A stretch of 21,856 nucleotides of DNA from a virus. Below, piece by piece: positions 1-8,959 of this stretch. Each line of letters opens with the position of its first letter. The stretch's first letter is position 1. Location of the stretch: IMG/VR virus record IMGVR_UViG_3300029994_000024, positions 1 through 21,856 of that record, one strand, 5' to 3'. A program made the translations under genes and the position numbers. Below the pieces are notes generated by a model. The model was given only the letters and a program-made list of their open reading frames with translations. It was not told the origin of the DNA and did no database searches.

Positions 1-142
1 GCGGACCATACTGATTATCCTCGGTGTCTTGGATGAAAACATAAAGGTCGGCGGCCTGAAAGAGTTTGAAATTGTAATCGTAAACTGAAACCGCACCATT
101 TCCAACGAATAAACTTCGGCATGTCGTGGACGATATGGACAT
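1..142 (-). CDS. Tail fibre/spike protein, N-terminal fragment (runs off window)
   Basis: An open frame of 47 codons starts with ATG at 142 and runs off the left edge without a stop. The start lies 4 bases after the TAA of the giant internal virion protein, and AAGGGA in that gene's last codons can serve as ribosome binding site. The peptide begins MSISSTTCRSLFVGNGAVSV and continues with DYNFKLFQAADLYVFIQD. This pattern (a short Ser/Thr start, GNG, then an aromatic strand followed by a hydrophobic strand) is what I know from the virion-attachment domain of podovirus tail fibres and tailspikes, where it anchors the receptor-binding protein to the tail. Its place after the internal virion protein genes fits T7-like gene order. 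The receptor-binding part is outside the window, so fibre, spike or depolymerase cannot be told apart. Confidence 0.7.
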   Translation of the reverse strand, partial: MSISSTTCRSLFVGNGAVSVYDYNFKLFQAADLYVFIQDTEDNQYGP

Positions 143-146
143 AGTT

Positions 147-3100
147 TTATCTTCCCTTCTGACCCGTGATAAGTCCACGAGTAAAATCAATCGGACCAGT
201 CGGGTGAGCGTTACCCGAATTAACTTGGTTTAAATATGAGACAGGTTTCGCGAGAGGAGTCACCGGAACACCGGAAATTAAACTCATGAGAGTTAAACTA
301 TCCTTGATGGATTTATCGTCCCACTTTCCAGAGTGAATGGCGTTCTTAATTTCACCTGGAGCATGAATCCCGGCATAGAGTGCATCGAGAGCAGGAGAGT
401 TTAACCTGTCGGCCTCACCCTTGCGTTTTTCGTGAAGCATGGAATCGACCATTGAACCCACGATCGGAATTTCAGCAAGTGTATCGCGACCGATGTTTTG
501 ACCGACTTTGGAAGCGAACGCCTGCCAAGCTCCATCGCCAGACTCATCCCAAGCCTTGCCCGAAAGCGCTATTGCAGCAGTCGTCATCATCATTGCAGGA
601 ATTGCGCTTGTGTACGCGAAAATAGGAAGCGCACGAAAAGCGGCCTGTTTTATGCCTTGAAATTTTAAAGCCTTGTAATACTCACCAGCCTGAAGATTCA
701 GTTTCAGGTTTTGGAATGAGTAAAACCCGAGAAGCGATTTCACGAGAGGCGTCGTGTGTTCGGCGCTACTGATCGAAATCGGTTCCATATTGTGCTGAGT
801 TTGAGAAATTACCGCATCAGCCTTTGCAATTGCCTGATCCTCCGCGTGACCCTGGGAAATCGCGTGATCATAGGACGCTTTCCACATGCCAACATCGACC
901 ACATTTTGAACTGCGTGCTGAGTAAAAAACGAGTTTGCCACGATATATTTTTTTATGTCGCTTGCCGTTCCGGTTCCATTTGCAATATCGTAAAGCGTTT
1001 TACGCATTGTTGTCGAGCGATCATTAAACCTTGAACTCATCCAAGGTGACTTTTCGCTGATCATTTCCTGTGTGCCTTTTGCGTCCTGCATGTAACTCAA
1101 GAATCCTCGAGCAGTGTAAGACGCTGGAATTTCTTTAGACATCGCCATTGGAATTCCATGAAACATCATCAGGGTGTTTCGAGCGTTCAAAAAGAAGACC
1201 ATCGCAGAGTTGTTCGTCCGCAAGTAATTCATGGCCTGATCAAGATAGCGATTCGATCCTGGCTTTCCAGTCGTTTGCTGTTTTGCGCGATCGAGAAACG
1301 GAATCAAAACTTTTTTTGTCGCTTCAGGCAGAATCGAGTCAAAACCCTTTGAAACGCCGCGATCGAGGATCAAACGGCCCACTTGATAAATCGTCGGATC
1401 CATGTGCGTGAATTTTAAAACTTCTCGGACGTGTGAACCAATCAGACCCGGATCAAGGCTCAATGGCACATTGTAATTATCGACTCGCTTTTTAGTGAAT
1501 CCATTGCTAGAACCCGGTAGTAATGAGTATCCAGAATCAGACTCTAGTATCGCTTTACCTTGACGAATTACTTGATCGGTGTATCCAGTTTTTGTTAGAT
1601 CACGATCAGCGGCTGCGGGAATATAACCCCCTTTGTAATCGCCAAAAGGAGTTTGAACAGGAGTATGCTCAACGGTATCAAAATATCGTCCATAGCGTTT
1701 GTAATGGGCTTTCTGTGCATCTGGAAGGAGAGACTCGTTCAAGTCCCACATCCCTTGGACCCAATCCATCATATCTTTGGTTACGCTACCGTCGGTCATT
1801 GCGCGTTTTAGGAATTCGTCCCATTGACTGCGATCAAGATTTCCTTCCTCATCCATAGAACCCCAGCCGCGACCAATGAGGAGTTTCTTGAGATTACTTT
1901 CATTTCCTGAGTGAGCAATAGCCATCATGAGATGCGCCTGATCTGGGAAAAATATGTTTTCACCTTCAGCAGTCTGACCAAGTTCTGGAGCTTCGATTCG
2001 CTCATAACTTAGTTTTTTAAAAATCTTCTCATTCATGTCACTAATTCGATCCTGAGCAGCGTCGTTCGCAAGTCTGAATTTAGATGACGCTTCTTTGATC
2101 GGAAGCCAAAGATATTTATAAAGTGGACTATTTATATCGCCATTTGAAAGCGCATCGACGAAGTGCTCAACCCTAACAAGCATGCTGCCGATCGAGAGAG
2201 CACCCGTAGTGAGATCCTCGAGTTTTGTGGTTTTTCCACCTTCTCCGCGATACTTGCGGAAATTTCCTGGTTTCACGTCTGCAAGTTGATTTCGGGTTTC
2301 TTCTTGAGCTTGGTTTAAATCAACTCTTTCGTTTTGGAGATCAAGCTCACGATTCATTTTTGCCAGATCCCAAAGCGCATCAAGCTGCTCACGAACCGCT
2401 TGGAATTGACCATACGGCATATCGCCATAGGCTTTTAATTGCCCGAGCGACTGGACCTGAGCGACCGATTCATTGTACTGATCGACATCGCCGTATTTTT
2501 TAAGCTTCTCTAAATAATCCTGCGCCTTTTCACCGCGCTCAACTGATCCAATTCCAAGCTGATCAAGAATCACACGACCGGCATTGATCAAATTCATGTC
2601 GCGGGTTTTCGATAGCACGTCATCTTTTTTATTGAAGTCCTTGAATCCATCGACTGATTTTTGAACGTCAGCTTGAGATTCAGAAACAGCTTTATAAAGC
2701 TCGTGATTCAGAAACTCCTGATACTTCGCTTCAAACGCTTTATCCCACGCGCCCTTGAGCGCCTGATTCATCGCTTCGTTTGCGGCCTTGGTTTCAGCGC
2801 GCTGATACAGATAAGGTTTTAAGTCTCGAGTAGATAAAGTCGCAGTGATCGTGTCGGCTTGCTTTTGGAAAGATTCAGCGGTAATTACGCGTTTTCCGAT
2901 CCTGCGCATCAGCTCCTTGTAATCACCTAGCTTATTTTCCATGATCCATTTCAACTCGAAAGCCAAACGAGACGATTCTTTCGCGTTGTGGATGGACTTC
3001 ATCGCTTCTTCTTGCATCTGACCATTAACGGTCGGATCCTCGTAAGCGTAACGCTGCCTCATTTCGTTGTCTGTTTCCTGGCGTATCAGATCGTCTTTAG

Positions 3101-6100
3101 GCTGAGCATTTGCAAGCGCCATCACCAATTCGTGGCCCGAATTAAACCCTAACAATTCAGCGGCCTGTTCGTAGTGAAGGCCGTCTTTGGTCAAAGTCCC
3201 ACGCGGCATTTCTTTTGCGATGTCTTTTCCATAATCCGCAACGATCGTTTTTCGATCGAGTTGAAGATCGACCTTTTGACCGTTTGGAAGTTCACCAGAT
3301 TTAATCGCATCAAGTGCTCGGTATTCTGGACGCGCTTCAACTTCAGCAGTGATTTCACGTTCGACTGATTCGCGCTCAATTTTATACTGTTTCGAGCGTT
3401 CACGTTCGACTGCCTTCATATTTTTAGCGGTCAAATTGTCTTCAGCAGCAGCTCGAGCTTCTTGAACTGTTTTTGCGTATTTTGCCGCATCCTCTGGAGT
3501 CATGAACTTGTGAGGATCAGAAAATAATGGATTTAATCCGACTGAATTCCTTGCATCTGCGATCTCATCGTCAGTCGCGATCATGCGGTCAAAAGCGTTT
3601 CTGACTTCAGGGGTGAGCGTGACATCAGGATGCGCCATCAGTGTTTTATAAGCGTGAATCATCCAAGCTTTGAATGCGGCAAAAGCTTCTCTGAGCGCAG
3701 ATGACGGGGCTTTCCCTTCCATTAGGTATTTCTCAAAACCTTCGGCGATTTTTTCGTGCTGTTCTCGAGTTAGCTCCGATCCATGTTCTGCACCGGCAAA
3801 ATCGTAAAGCGCTCGGTTGATTTCTTTCGTGCGTTCTGAAGCGTCAGGACGACTTGCAAGATCATTTAAAACCTTAGTAAAAAAGTGACCAGTCTCATGT
3901 AAGAACGTCGAAAGGTTTGCGTCTTTTAAAAGTGAAATTGTGGTTTTGTCGGGGTGGAAGGTGATGCCGCCCATTGGATCGTGATCGCCATTTTGATAGT
4001 ATTGATATCTATCGCGTTTTTCTTGGGCTGCAATATCTTTCGTGGAAACAGCATCTTTAGAGCCGATATACTTTACATTTTCAGCGTTTTCGTGTGGGTA
4101 AAAACTTACTACCTGGTCTTGCCATTGTGAAAGATTTTCTAGACCGCCAGTTCGATCAGAAATGAATTTAGCGGTTTCTGCGTGTGTATCTATTCTTCTT
4201 TGTCTGGCTTGCTCTTCAGTCTCACCAGGTCTACTATTCATCCATCCTATGCCGTGCTTTTCAAGGGTAGCAGCATGAGCTGCATCTGAAATTGGCTGAC
4301 CAAAATCGTCCATTCCACGAATTATTAAACCATCGTAACCGTTTTTCTTAAGCCATTCAACGGCCTCATCGCCATTCATTTTAAGGATTTCTCGCGGAAG
4401 GCTTTTTATGGTTTCGGGTGTGATAAGAAGCGCTTTTTTAAAGTTGAGATCTGCCGAGTGAACTTTGTCTCCGGCGATCTGCCCACGGTATCCTCCATCA
4501 CCGGCAACCCAGTTCCCACTTTCATCGAAATAGGTGTGTTTTCCAAAGACGCCCTCACCGCCATCATAACGAATCTCATTACTGACGTGTTCAGGATTTA
4601 TAAAGTGATCTGTTATTCCATGTGAAAGATGCGCTACCCCTAGAAGCTTTCCACGGAAAACTGGACCACTCTTTTTTTCAAGACCATTCGACTGCAAAAA
4701 ATCAAAAAAATCCTTCGCCTGCTTCGGCGAATCCCTGTTCGTTTCGAGCGCTTTTTTGATGGATTCATTATCTGCGTTTTGGATGTCAATTCCTTGACTC
4801 CTAAGATACTTATCCATTTCAAGCATCTGTTCTCGAGTGTCGGCTTTTTCAGGATGGCGATTTCCTTCAGCATACTGTTTCTGACCTTGAGATTCGGCTG
4901 CCACGCGCTGAAGCAATTCTGGGATTGAATGTTCCTTCAGATATCCAGCTTCGTGCGCTTGCTCGGCTGCACGATCAAGATCCATTCCCATTTTTCTTGT
5001 AAGACCTTTTATGTCCATCGCCTGAACGTCGGACCCAGGTCCAGCAGTATTTACGCCGCCTTTTCCTTTCATGAAATCAATCAACGACTGGCCATAGGCC
5101 TCACGCTCGCTTGGGATTTTTCCCTCACGAAGCTTATTCAGGATCGGATCAAACTCATCAATGTTTTTAGATTTTAGCTGATCAGGAAGTGAACGAGTGA
5201 TATCGAGATTGTACCGACTAAAAAGCTCTTCTGGAGTTGTACCTTCAGACTGCGCCATCACATTGAAGAAATTATAAATCGAAGCGTTTTTATCCGCAGT
5301 CGCTTTATCCATTCCGGTCGCCTGAAGTTTTTGGCTAACCTGCTCAATGACGCCGCGACCGAGATCATTGAATGAACCACCGTTATTTGCGACGTGGTGT
5401 TCGTTTTCTCTAGCAATGTCATTCGCTTTAGTAGCCTCAGCGACGGTTGGCTGACCTGGATCAAAGGTCACATGATCGGCCATCGCCTTATAATCTTGAG
5501 GGTCGATTTTTGTCGTCCAATCAGAGAGTGGAATTTTTACCATTCCCCCAGAATCTTTTGCCTGATCGAATTCTTTGCCGATATTGAGATCCGATAAAAC
5601 CTTTGGAAGCTCATCCGGTCCTTTTGACTGGTAAAGCTGAGTCATCGCGTTTGGATCAACATAGACGTGCTCAACGGGTCCGTTTTTGGTCAGCGCATCG
5701 ACGATCTCCTGAAACTTAAGAGGCAGTGTTTTTTTAACTTGAGACGCTTCTGCTGTGTCACCCAAGGACGTGTAAAAATCCTTTTGAAGCTGTGCTTGAC
5801 GAATATCATGCACGCTTGAATGCGCGGACAGTACAGCAGAAGGCGAGACCATGAGAGCACCAGTCGCGCCTCCGATAATGCCACTTTCAATTGCACGTCC
5901 GAAAGTTCCTTCGAGTGCGTTTTTGTTCACCCCGGTCGCGTAGTCGGTTAAATCGTTTGCCACGCTCATCGCGGCCATCGAACCCGCGTCCCTAGTAAAT
6001 GAATAGGTGAGTGCATTAGTAAACGATTTCATCACCGTCGCCGCCGTGGCTTTGCCGTAATTCTGAACCAGGGTTTCACCCCATTTCGCCATTGGTCCAA

Positions 6101-7127
6101 AAGTTCCGACCTCACCCGCGCCCATTGCGACCGCGCCCTGAGTGACTGCATCGAGAGTACCTGTCACCGGCCCCGCCGCTTGGTTTTCAGGCCTGTTTGC
6201 CGATTCAGCGGCCTGCTGACTGCCCATGAGCAAAAGCTTCAGCCCATGCGCCTGGGCACCCCCCACCATCAATTCTGCGAGCTGTGGAGCGCTCTGAACG
6301 AGTTTGGCGAATGCCACACGTCCGGCTCTCGAGTAATTACCCTTTGTGATCTCTGAACTTACCGAATCATTTAAGTCTGAATTTTCGTCAGTGAAGGTCT
6401 TAGCCTGCCGATCAAAGAAGTCGGCGACCATGTTGCTCGTTGGAGCACTTGCCGCCAAGTTACCGAATTGATCAGGATATTTACTCGCTAGATAATTCTG
6501 AGGCCACGCGGCCATATTGTAAGCGAAATTTGGAATCCGAGCGGTATTCGCGAAAAGCTGATTCACGCCGGAACCAAGTGCGTCATAAGCGTCTTTTAGC
6601 ATTCCGTATTCCTGAAGCTGATCGGACATGCTTTTGAGATTCGGCAAATCGTTTTTAATGAGCGGATAATGCAAAGGATTTTGCGCAACCCATGCGGCGA
6701 GCTTCGGATTTGATTGAACGAATTGCTCTGGCGAGAAATTAGCCTGGTTCATTTGCTTCTCGAAACCATCTGGATCTGTCTTAATGAATTCTGGAGCAAT
6801 CCCAGTTTTCATGGATAAATTTAAAACTTTAGCAGCCTGATCTGGAGTTGATCCGTCGGTCGATGCAGCTTGAACTTTCGCAACGGTTTGAGCCTCTGTT
6901 CCCTCCGCAGACAAATCAAACGCACCAATTGGGTATGGATTTGGAGCTTGAGGCGCAGTCGAAAGAACCCTAGTTTGAACTGGCTGAGGAGTCGGTGCAG
7001 GAGCTGGAGCGACTGGTGCAGGAGTTACGGAATTTTCTATTCCAGAACTCGCCGGAGCGGGACCAGCGTTTTGAGGTGGAGTCGTTGGCGCTACGTCCAT
7101 TTTCTGAACTGAAAATTCATCTGCCAT
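147..7127 (-). CDS. Giant internal virion (ejection) protein, polyvalent type, with ART-like and gluzincin domains
   Basis: This 2326-residue protein is the last of three internal virion protein genes and sits where T7 gp16 sits. The start is firm: GGAGG lies 7 bases before ATG, and the start shares its A with the upstream TAA. Visible parts in order: a Pro/Ala-rich N-terminus (about 12-60); an Ala/Gly-rich region (about 280-440); an ADP-ribosyltransferase-like domain (about 823-1015; VFRG at 823, GGEGVFGKHTYF at 856-867, GYDGLII at 930, VVSFYP at 1006); HETGH at 1077-1081 with a downstream FEKYLMEG containing E1132, the arrangement of a gluzincin metallopeptidase; a charged, probably coiled-coil stretch (about 1220-1290); long helical regions; and a hydrophobic segment at about 2167-2190. 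The domain mix matches the large polyvalent proteins of phages and conjugative elements, which are injected with DNA. It is much longer than T7 gp16 (about 1300 residues), and I see no lytic transglycosylase signature. The family call is strong; enzyme activity is inferred from motifs only. Confidence 0.85.
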   Translation of the reverse strand: MADEFSVQKMDVAPTTPPQNAGPAPASSGIENSVTPAPVAPAPAPTPQPVQTRVLSTAPQAPNPYPIGAFDLSAEGTEAQTVAKVQAASTDGSTPDQAAKVLNLSMKTGIAPEFIKTDPDGFEKQMNQANFSPEQFVQSNPKLAAWVAQNPLHYPLIKNDLPNLKSMSDQLQEYGMLKDAYDALGSGVNQLFANTARIPNFAYNMAAWPQNYLASKYPDQFGNLAASAPTSNMVADFFDRQAKTFTDENSDLNDSVSSEITKGNYSRAGRVAFAKLVQSAPQLAELMVGGAQAHGLKLLLMGSQQAAESANRPENQAAGPVTGTLDAVTQGAVAMGAGEVGTFGPMAKWGETLVQNYGKATAATVMKSFTNALTYSFTRDAGSMAAMSVANDLTDYATGVNKNALEGTFGRAIESGIIGGATGALMVSPSAVLSAHSSVHDIRQAQLQKDFYTSLGDTAEASQVKKTLPLKFQEIVDALTKNGPVEHVYVDPNAMTQLYQSKGPDELPKVLSDLNIGKEFDQAKDSGGMVKIPLSDWTTKIDPQDYKAMADHVTFDPGQPTVAEATKANDIARENEHHVANNGGSFNDLGRGVIEQVSQKLQATGMDKATADKNASIYNFFNVMAQSEGTTPEELFSRYNLDITRSLPDQLKSKNIDEFDPILNKLREGKIPSEREAYGQSLIDFMKGKGGVNTAGPGSDVQAMDIKGLTRKMGMDLDRAAEQAHEAGYLKEHSIPELLQRVAAESQGQKQYAEGNRHPEKADTREQMLEMDKYLRSQGIDIQNADNESIKKALETNRDSPKQAKDFFDFLQSNGLEKKSGPVFRGKLLGVAHLSHGITDHFINPEHVSNEIRYDGGEGVFGKHTYFDESGNWVAGDGGYRGQIAGDKVHSADLNFKKALLITPETIKSLPREILKMNGDEAVEWLKKNGYDGLIIRGMDDFGQPISDAAHAATLEKHGIGWMNSRPGETEEQARQRRIDTHAETAKFISDRTGGLENLSQWQDQVVSFYPHENAENVKYIGSKDAVSTKDIAAQEKRDRYQYYQNGDHDPMGGITFHPDKTTISLLKDANLSTFLHETGHFFTKVLNDLASRPDASERTKEINRALYDFAGAEHGSELTREQHEKIAEGFEKYLMEGKAPSSALREAFAAFKAWMIHAYKTLMAHPDVTLTPEVRNAFDRMIATDDEIADARNSVGLNPLFSDPHKFMTPEDAAKYAKTVQEARAAAEDNLTAKNMKAVERERSKQYKIERESVEREITAEVEARPEYRALDAIKSGELPNGQKVDLQLDRKTIVADYGKDIAKEMPRGTLTKDGLHYEQAAELLGFNSGHELVMALANAQPKDDLIRQETDNEMRQRYAYEDPTVNGQMQEEAMKSIHNAKESSRLAFELKWIMENKLGDYKELMRRIGKRVITAESFQKQADTITATLSTRDLKPYLYQRAETKAANEAMNQALKGAWDKAFEAKYQEFLNHELYKAVSESQADVQKSVDGFKDFNKKDDVLSKTRDMNLINAGRVILDQLGIGSVERGEKAQDYLEKLKKYGDVDQYNESVAQVQSLGQLKAYGDMPYGQFQAVREQLDALWDLAKMNRELDLQNERVDLNQAQEETRNQLADVKPGNFRKYRGEGGKTTKLEDLTTGALSIGSMLVRVEHFVDALSNGDINSPLYKYLWLPIKEASSKFRLANDAAQDRISDMNEKIFKKLSYERIEAPELGQTAEGENIFFPDQAHLMMAIAHSGNESNLKKLLIGRGWGSMDEEGNLDRSQWDEFLKRAMTDGSVTKDMMDWVQGMWDLNESLLPDAQKAHYKRYGRYFDTVEHTPVQTPFGDYKGGYIPAAADRDLTKTGYTDQVIRQGKAILESDSGYSLLPGSSNGFTKKRVDNYNVPLSLDPGLIGSHVREVLKFTHMDPTIYQVGRLILDRGVSKGFDSILPEATKKVLIPFLDRAKQQTTGKPGSNRYLDQAMNYLRTNNSAMVFFLNARNTLMMFHGIPMAMSKEIPASYTARGFLSYMQDAKGTQEMISEKSPWMSSRFNDRSTTMRKTLYDIANGTGTASDIKKYIVANSFFTQHAVQNVVDVGMWKASYDHAISQGHAEDQAIAKADAVISQTQHNMEPISISSAEHTTPLVKSLLGFYSFQNLKLNLQAGEYYKALKFQGIKQAAFRALPIFAYTSAIPAMMMTTAAIALSGKAWDESGDGAWQAFASKVGQNIGRDTLAEIPIVGSMVDSMLHEKRKGEADRLNSPALDALYAGIHAPGEIKNAIHSGKWDDKSIKDSLTLMSLISGVPVTPLAKPVSYLNQVNSGNAHPTGPIDFTRGLITGQKGR

Positions 7128-8959
7128 TACTGGCCTCCCATGATGGCTCTAACTTGTTGAGCATTTGCACCACGGATATAAGCACCATAGGCCTTCTCGA
7201 AATTATTTTTATATTTAGAAGTTGCCACATCAAGCGGAGTATTGACTGGAATACCTCCGGCCTGAACGCCCATTTGATACAGTTGTTGAGTTTGATTTTG
7301 TGGAATATTCTGAACGCGAACTCTGATGTTTCCGCGCTGATCGGGTGGAACTTGAAACAACAGTTTGTCTTGCTCTGAATTTCCGAACATTCCAGGAGTC
7401 GAAGTAAATACCTTTTGTGTCGCAATTTTATTTGAAATTGCTTGAACTTCATCCGGCTTGAGTGGGCGACCTTGGAGTTGTTGTTGAGTGTCGATCTCAG
7501 TTTGAACCGCACTCTTGTAATCATCGTAAGCTTGTCTTACTGGAGCATCAAAATTATTATATTTCTGACCAGGTTGTGCGCCATTTATTCGAGTATTCGT
7601 GAAAGACTGAAGCGCTATACCGTCAATCCCAAATAACTGATTTGCTTTTGCAAGCGCTGCCTGATTTCCGCCAATACCTTCTCGAGCTTGAATCCACTGA
7701 GCTTGAACTTTTTGATAATCATAATCGCTTAAGTTTGGACGAACTTTAAGTGCCATTTCTGCCTGAGAAACTTGTCCAAGTTGAGCAGGAGGCATGCTTG
7801 AATATTGCTGCAAAATCTTATCGTTGGTCTGAATCGGTTGAGCGCCATTCGTATTATTTGCGAGTTTCTTAATGGCATCTGAAGTCGCTGGATCAAGTTG
7901 TTGCTGAATTGACAACGGAACTTGGTCAAAATTTCCTGTTTTTGTGACAATATCTATAGCTTGCATTGCGGTTTGATCGCGCTGCGTTTGGGTTTGTTTA
8001 TCCTTGATAGACATGAGGGTCTTAACTCGTTCACGCGTTTGATCCTGTAATTTTTGATCTTTGATTCCTTCGATCTCAGATTCCGCAGAACTCATATCCG
8101 AATGATTCGCTACAATTCCTTGAGCCGTAGTTTGAGCGGTTTGCTGCAAAACTCCTTCTTGAACAAGCTTATCCATTGCGATAGAAGTTTTTGAATCGGT
8201 GATTTGATTTTTAATAGACTCGTAATAATCTTTTCCTTGATCGGCTTGACCATTAGCAAAATATTTCTCAACCACCCCTGAATACATTTTACTTAAGGCG
8301 TTTCCTTGAGCTGCATTTATTTCATCAGTGCTTTGACCATGAGTAAATCCGTAGGCCTGAGCGGTTTTTATGATTTCTTCTTTTGCCGCGTTTACAGCAT
8401 CAGAATCGCTGTATTGTTGAACCCCACTGTTCACTGAATTTTCAAGTGAAGTGTCGTAAGTAGCTTGCTGAAAACGAGTCTGCTCTGCGCTGATATGAGT
8501 TTGAAGAACCTTGTTTTGAACATCCCAAGAATCAGACGCAGCATTTGCAAAAAATTGTTTCTGCTGAGGTGTGGGCAAGTTCGACATTTTATCAGAAACC
8601 CAGTCATTATATGACTGCTGATACTGATCAAAAACAGCGTGTGCATTTTGTCCAGATCCCTGAATCTTTTCAAGAGCACCAGGAACGTGCTGACCTGTGG
8701 TTGGATCTGTGTAACCATACAGACCGTTCGACTTGAACGTGTCAACCTCGTTCTTATTCTGCATGTTCGCAGCAAGTGTCGCCGTATTGAAAGATTGTTT
8801 AGCAAGTCCCTCAACTGTATTTCCAAGATTTGCGATTGCAGCCTCTGGACCAGTCTGAACGCTTCCACCGCCAAAAGCCTCGAGCGGAGCTTGCGTATTT
8901 ACATTCGGAGTTGGAAAGTTAGTTTCCTGAAGTTGTGTATTGAACTCTTGATTAGGCAC
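7127..8959 (-). CDS. Internal virion protein, gp15-like (ejectosome core)
   Basis: A Gln/Asn-rich, mostly helical protein of 610 residues between the gp14-like and giant gp16-like genes, the place of T7 gp15. I choose the GTG at 8959: the sequence GGGAGGAG stands 6 bases before it, and the start overlaps the stop of the upstream gene (TAA at 8954-8952) by 8 bases. In-frame ATGs at 9001 and 9013 would lengthen the protein by 14 or 18 residues but have no visible ribosome binding site. The protein has no signal peptide or membrane segment. Its long amphipathic regions with regularly spaced Gln resemble internal core proteins that form the periplasmic part of the DNA ejection channel. The stop overlaps the next start by one base (TAATG), so the two are probably translationally coupled. 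No catalytic motif is visible. Position and composition, not a diagnostic motif, carry the assignment. Confidence 0.72.
   Translation of the reverse strand: MPNQEFNTQLQETNFPTPNVNTQAPLEAFGGGSVQTGPEAAIANLGNTVEGLAKQSFNTATLAANMQNKNEVDTFKSNGLYGYTDPTTGQHVPGALEKIQGSGQNAHAVFDQYQQSYNDWVSDKMSNLPTPQQKQFFANAASDSWDVQNKVLQTHISAEQTRFQQATYDTSLENSVNSGVQQYSDSDAVNAAKEEIIKTAQAYGFTHGQSTDEINAAQGNALSKMYSGVVEKYFANGQADQGKDYYESIKNQITDSKTSIAMDKLVQEGVLQQTAQTTAQGIVANHSDMSSAESEIEGIKDQKLQDQTRERVKTLMSIKDKQTQTQRDQTAMQAIDIVTKTGNFDQVPLSIQQQLDPATSDAIKKLANNTNGAQPIQTNDKILQQYSSMPPAQLGQVSQAEMALKVRPNLSDYDYQKVQAQWIQAREGIGGNQAALAKANQLFGIDGIALQSFTNTRINGAQPGQKYNNFDAPVRQAYDDYKSAVQTEIDTQQQLQGRPLKPDEVQAISNKIATQKVFTSTPGMFGNSEQDKLLFQVPPDQRGNIRVRVQNIPQNQTQQLYQMGVQAGGIPVNTPLDVATSKYKNNFEKAYGAYIRGANAQQVRAIMGGQ

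Noticed and set aside
4713-4730. TTCGCC/GGCGAA inverted repeat in the giant gene
   Set aside because: Six-base arms inside a conserved coding region; expected by chance in 7 kb and without flanking signals.
6995-7524. Overlapping open frames on both strands at the gp15/gp16 junction
   Set aside because: Both are contained in genes with strong starts and composition typical of internal virion proteins; neither has its own ribosome binding site.
8431-8874. 147-codon minus-strand frame inside the gp15-like gene
   Set aside because: Wrong-frame reading of a clearly coding gene; Leu/Arg/Thr-rich shadow without a start signal.
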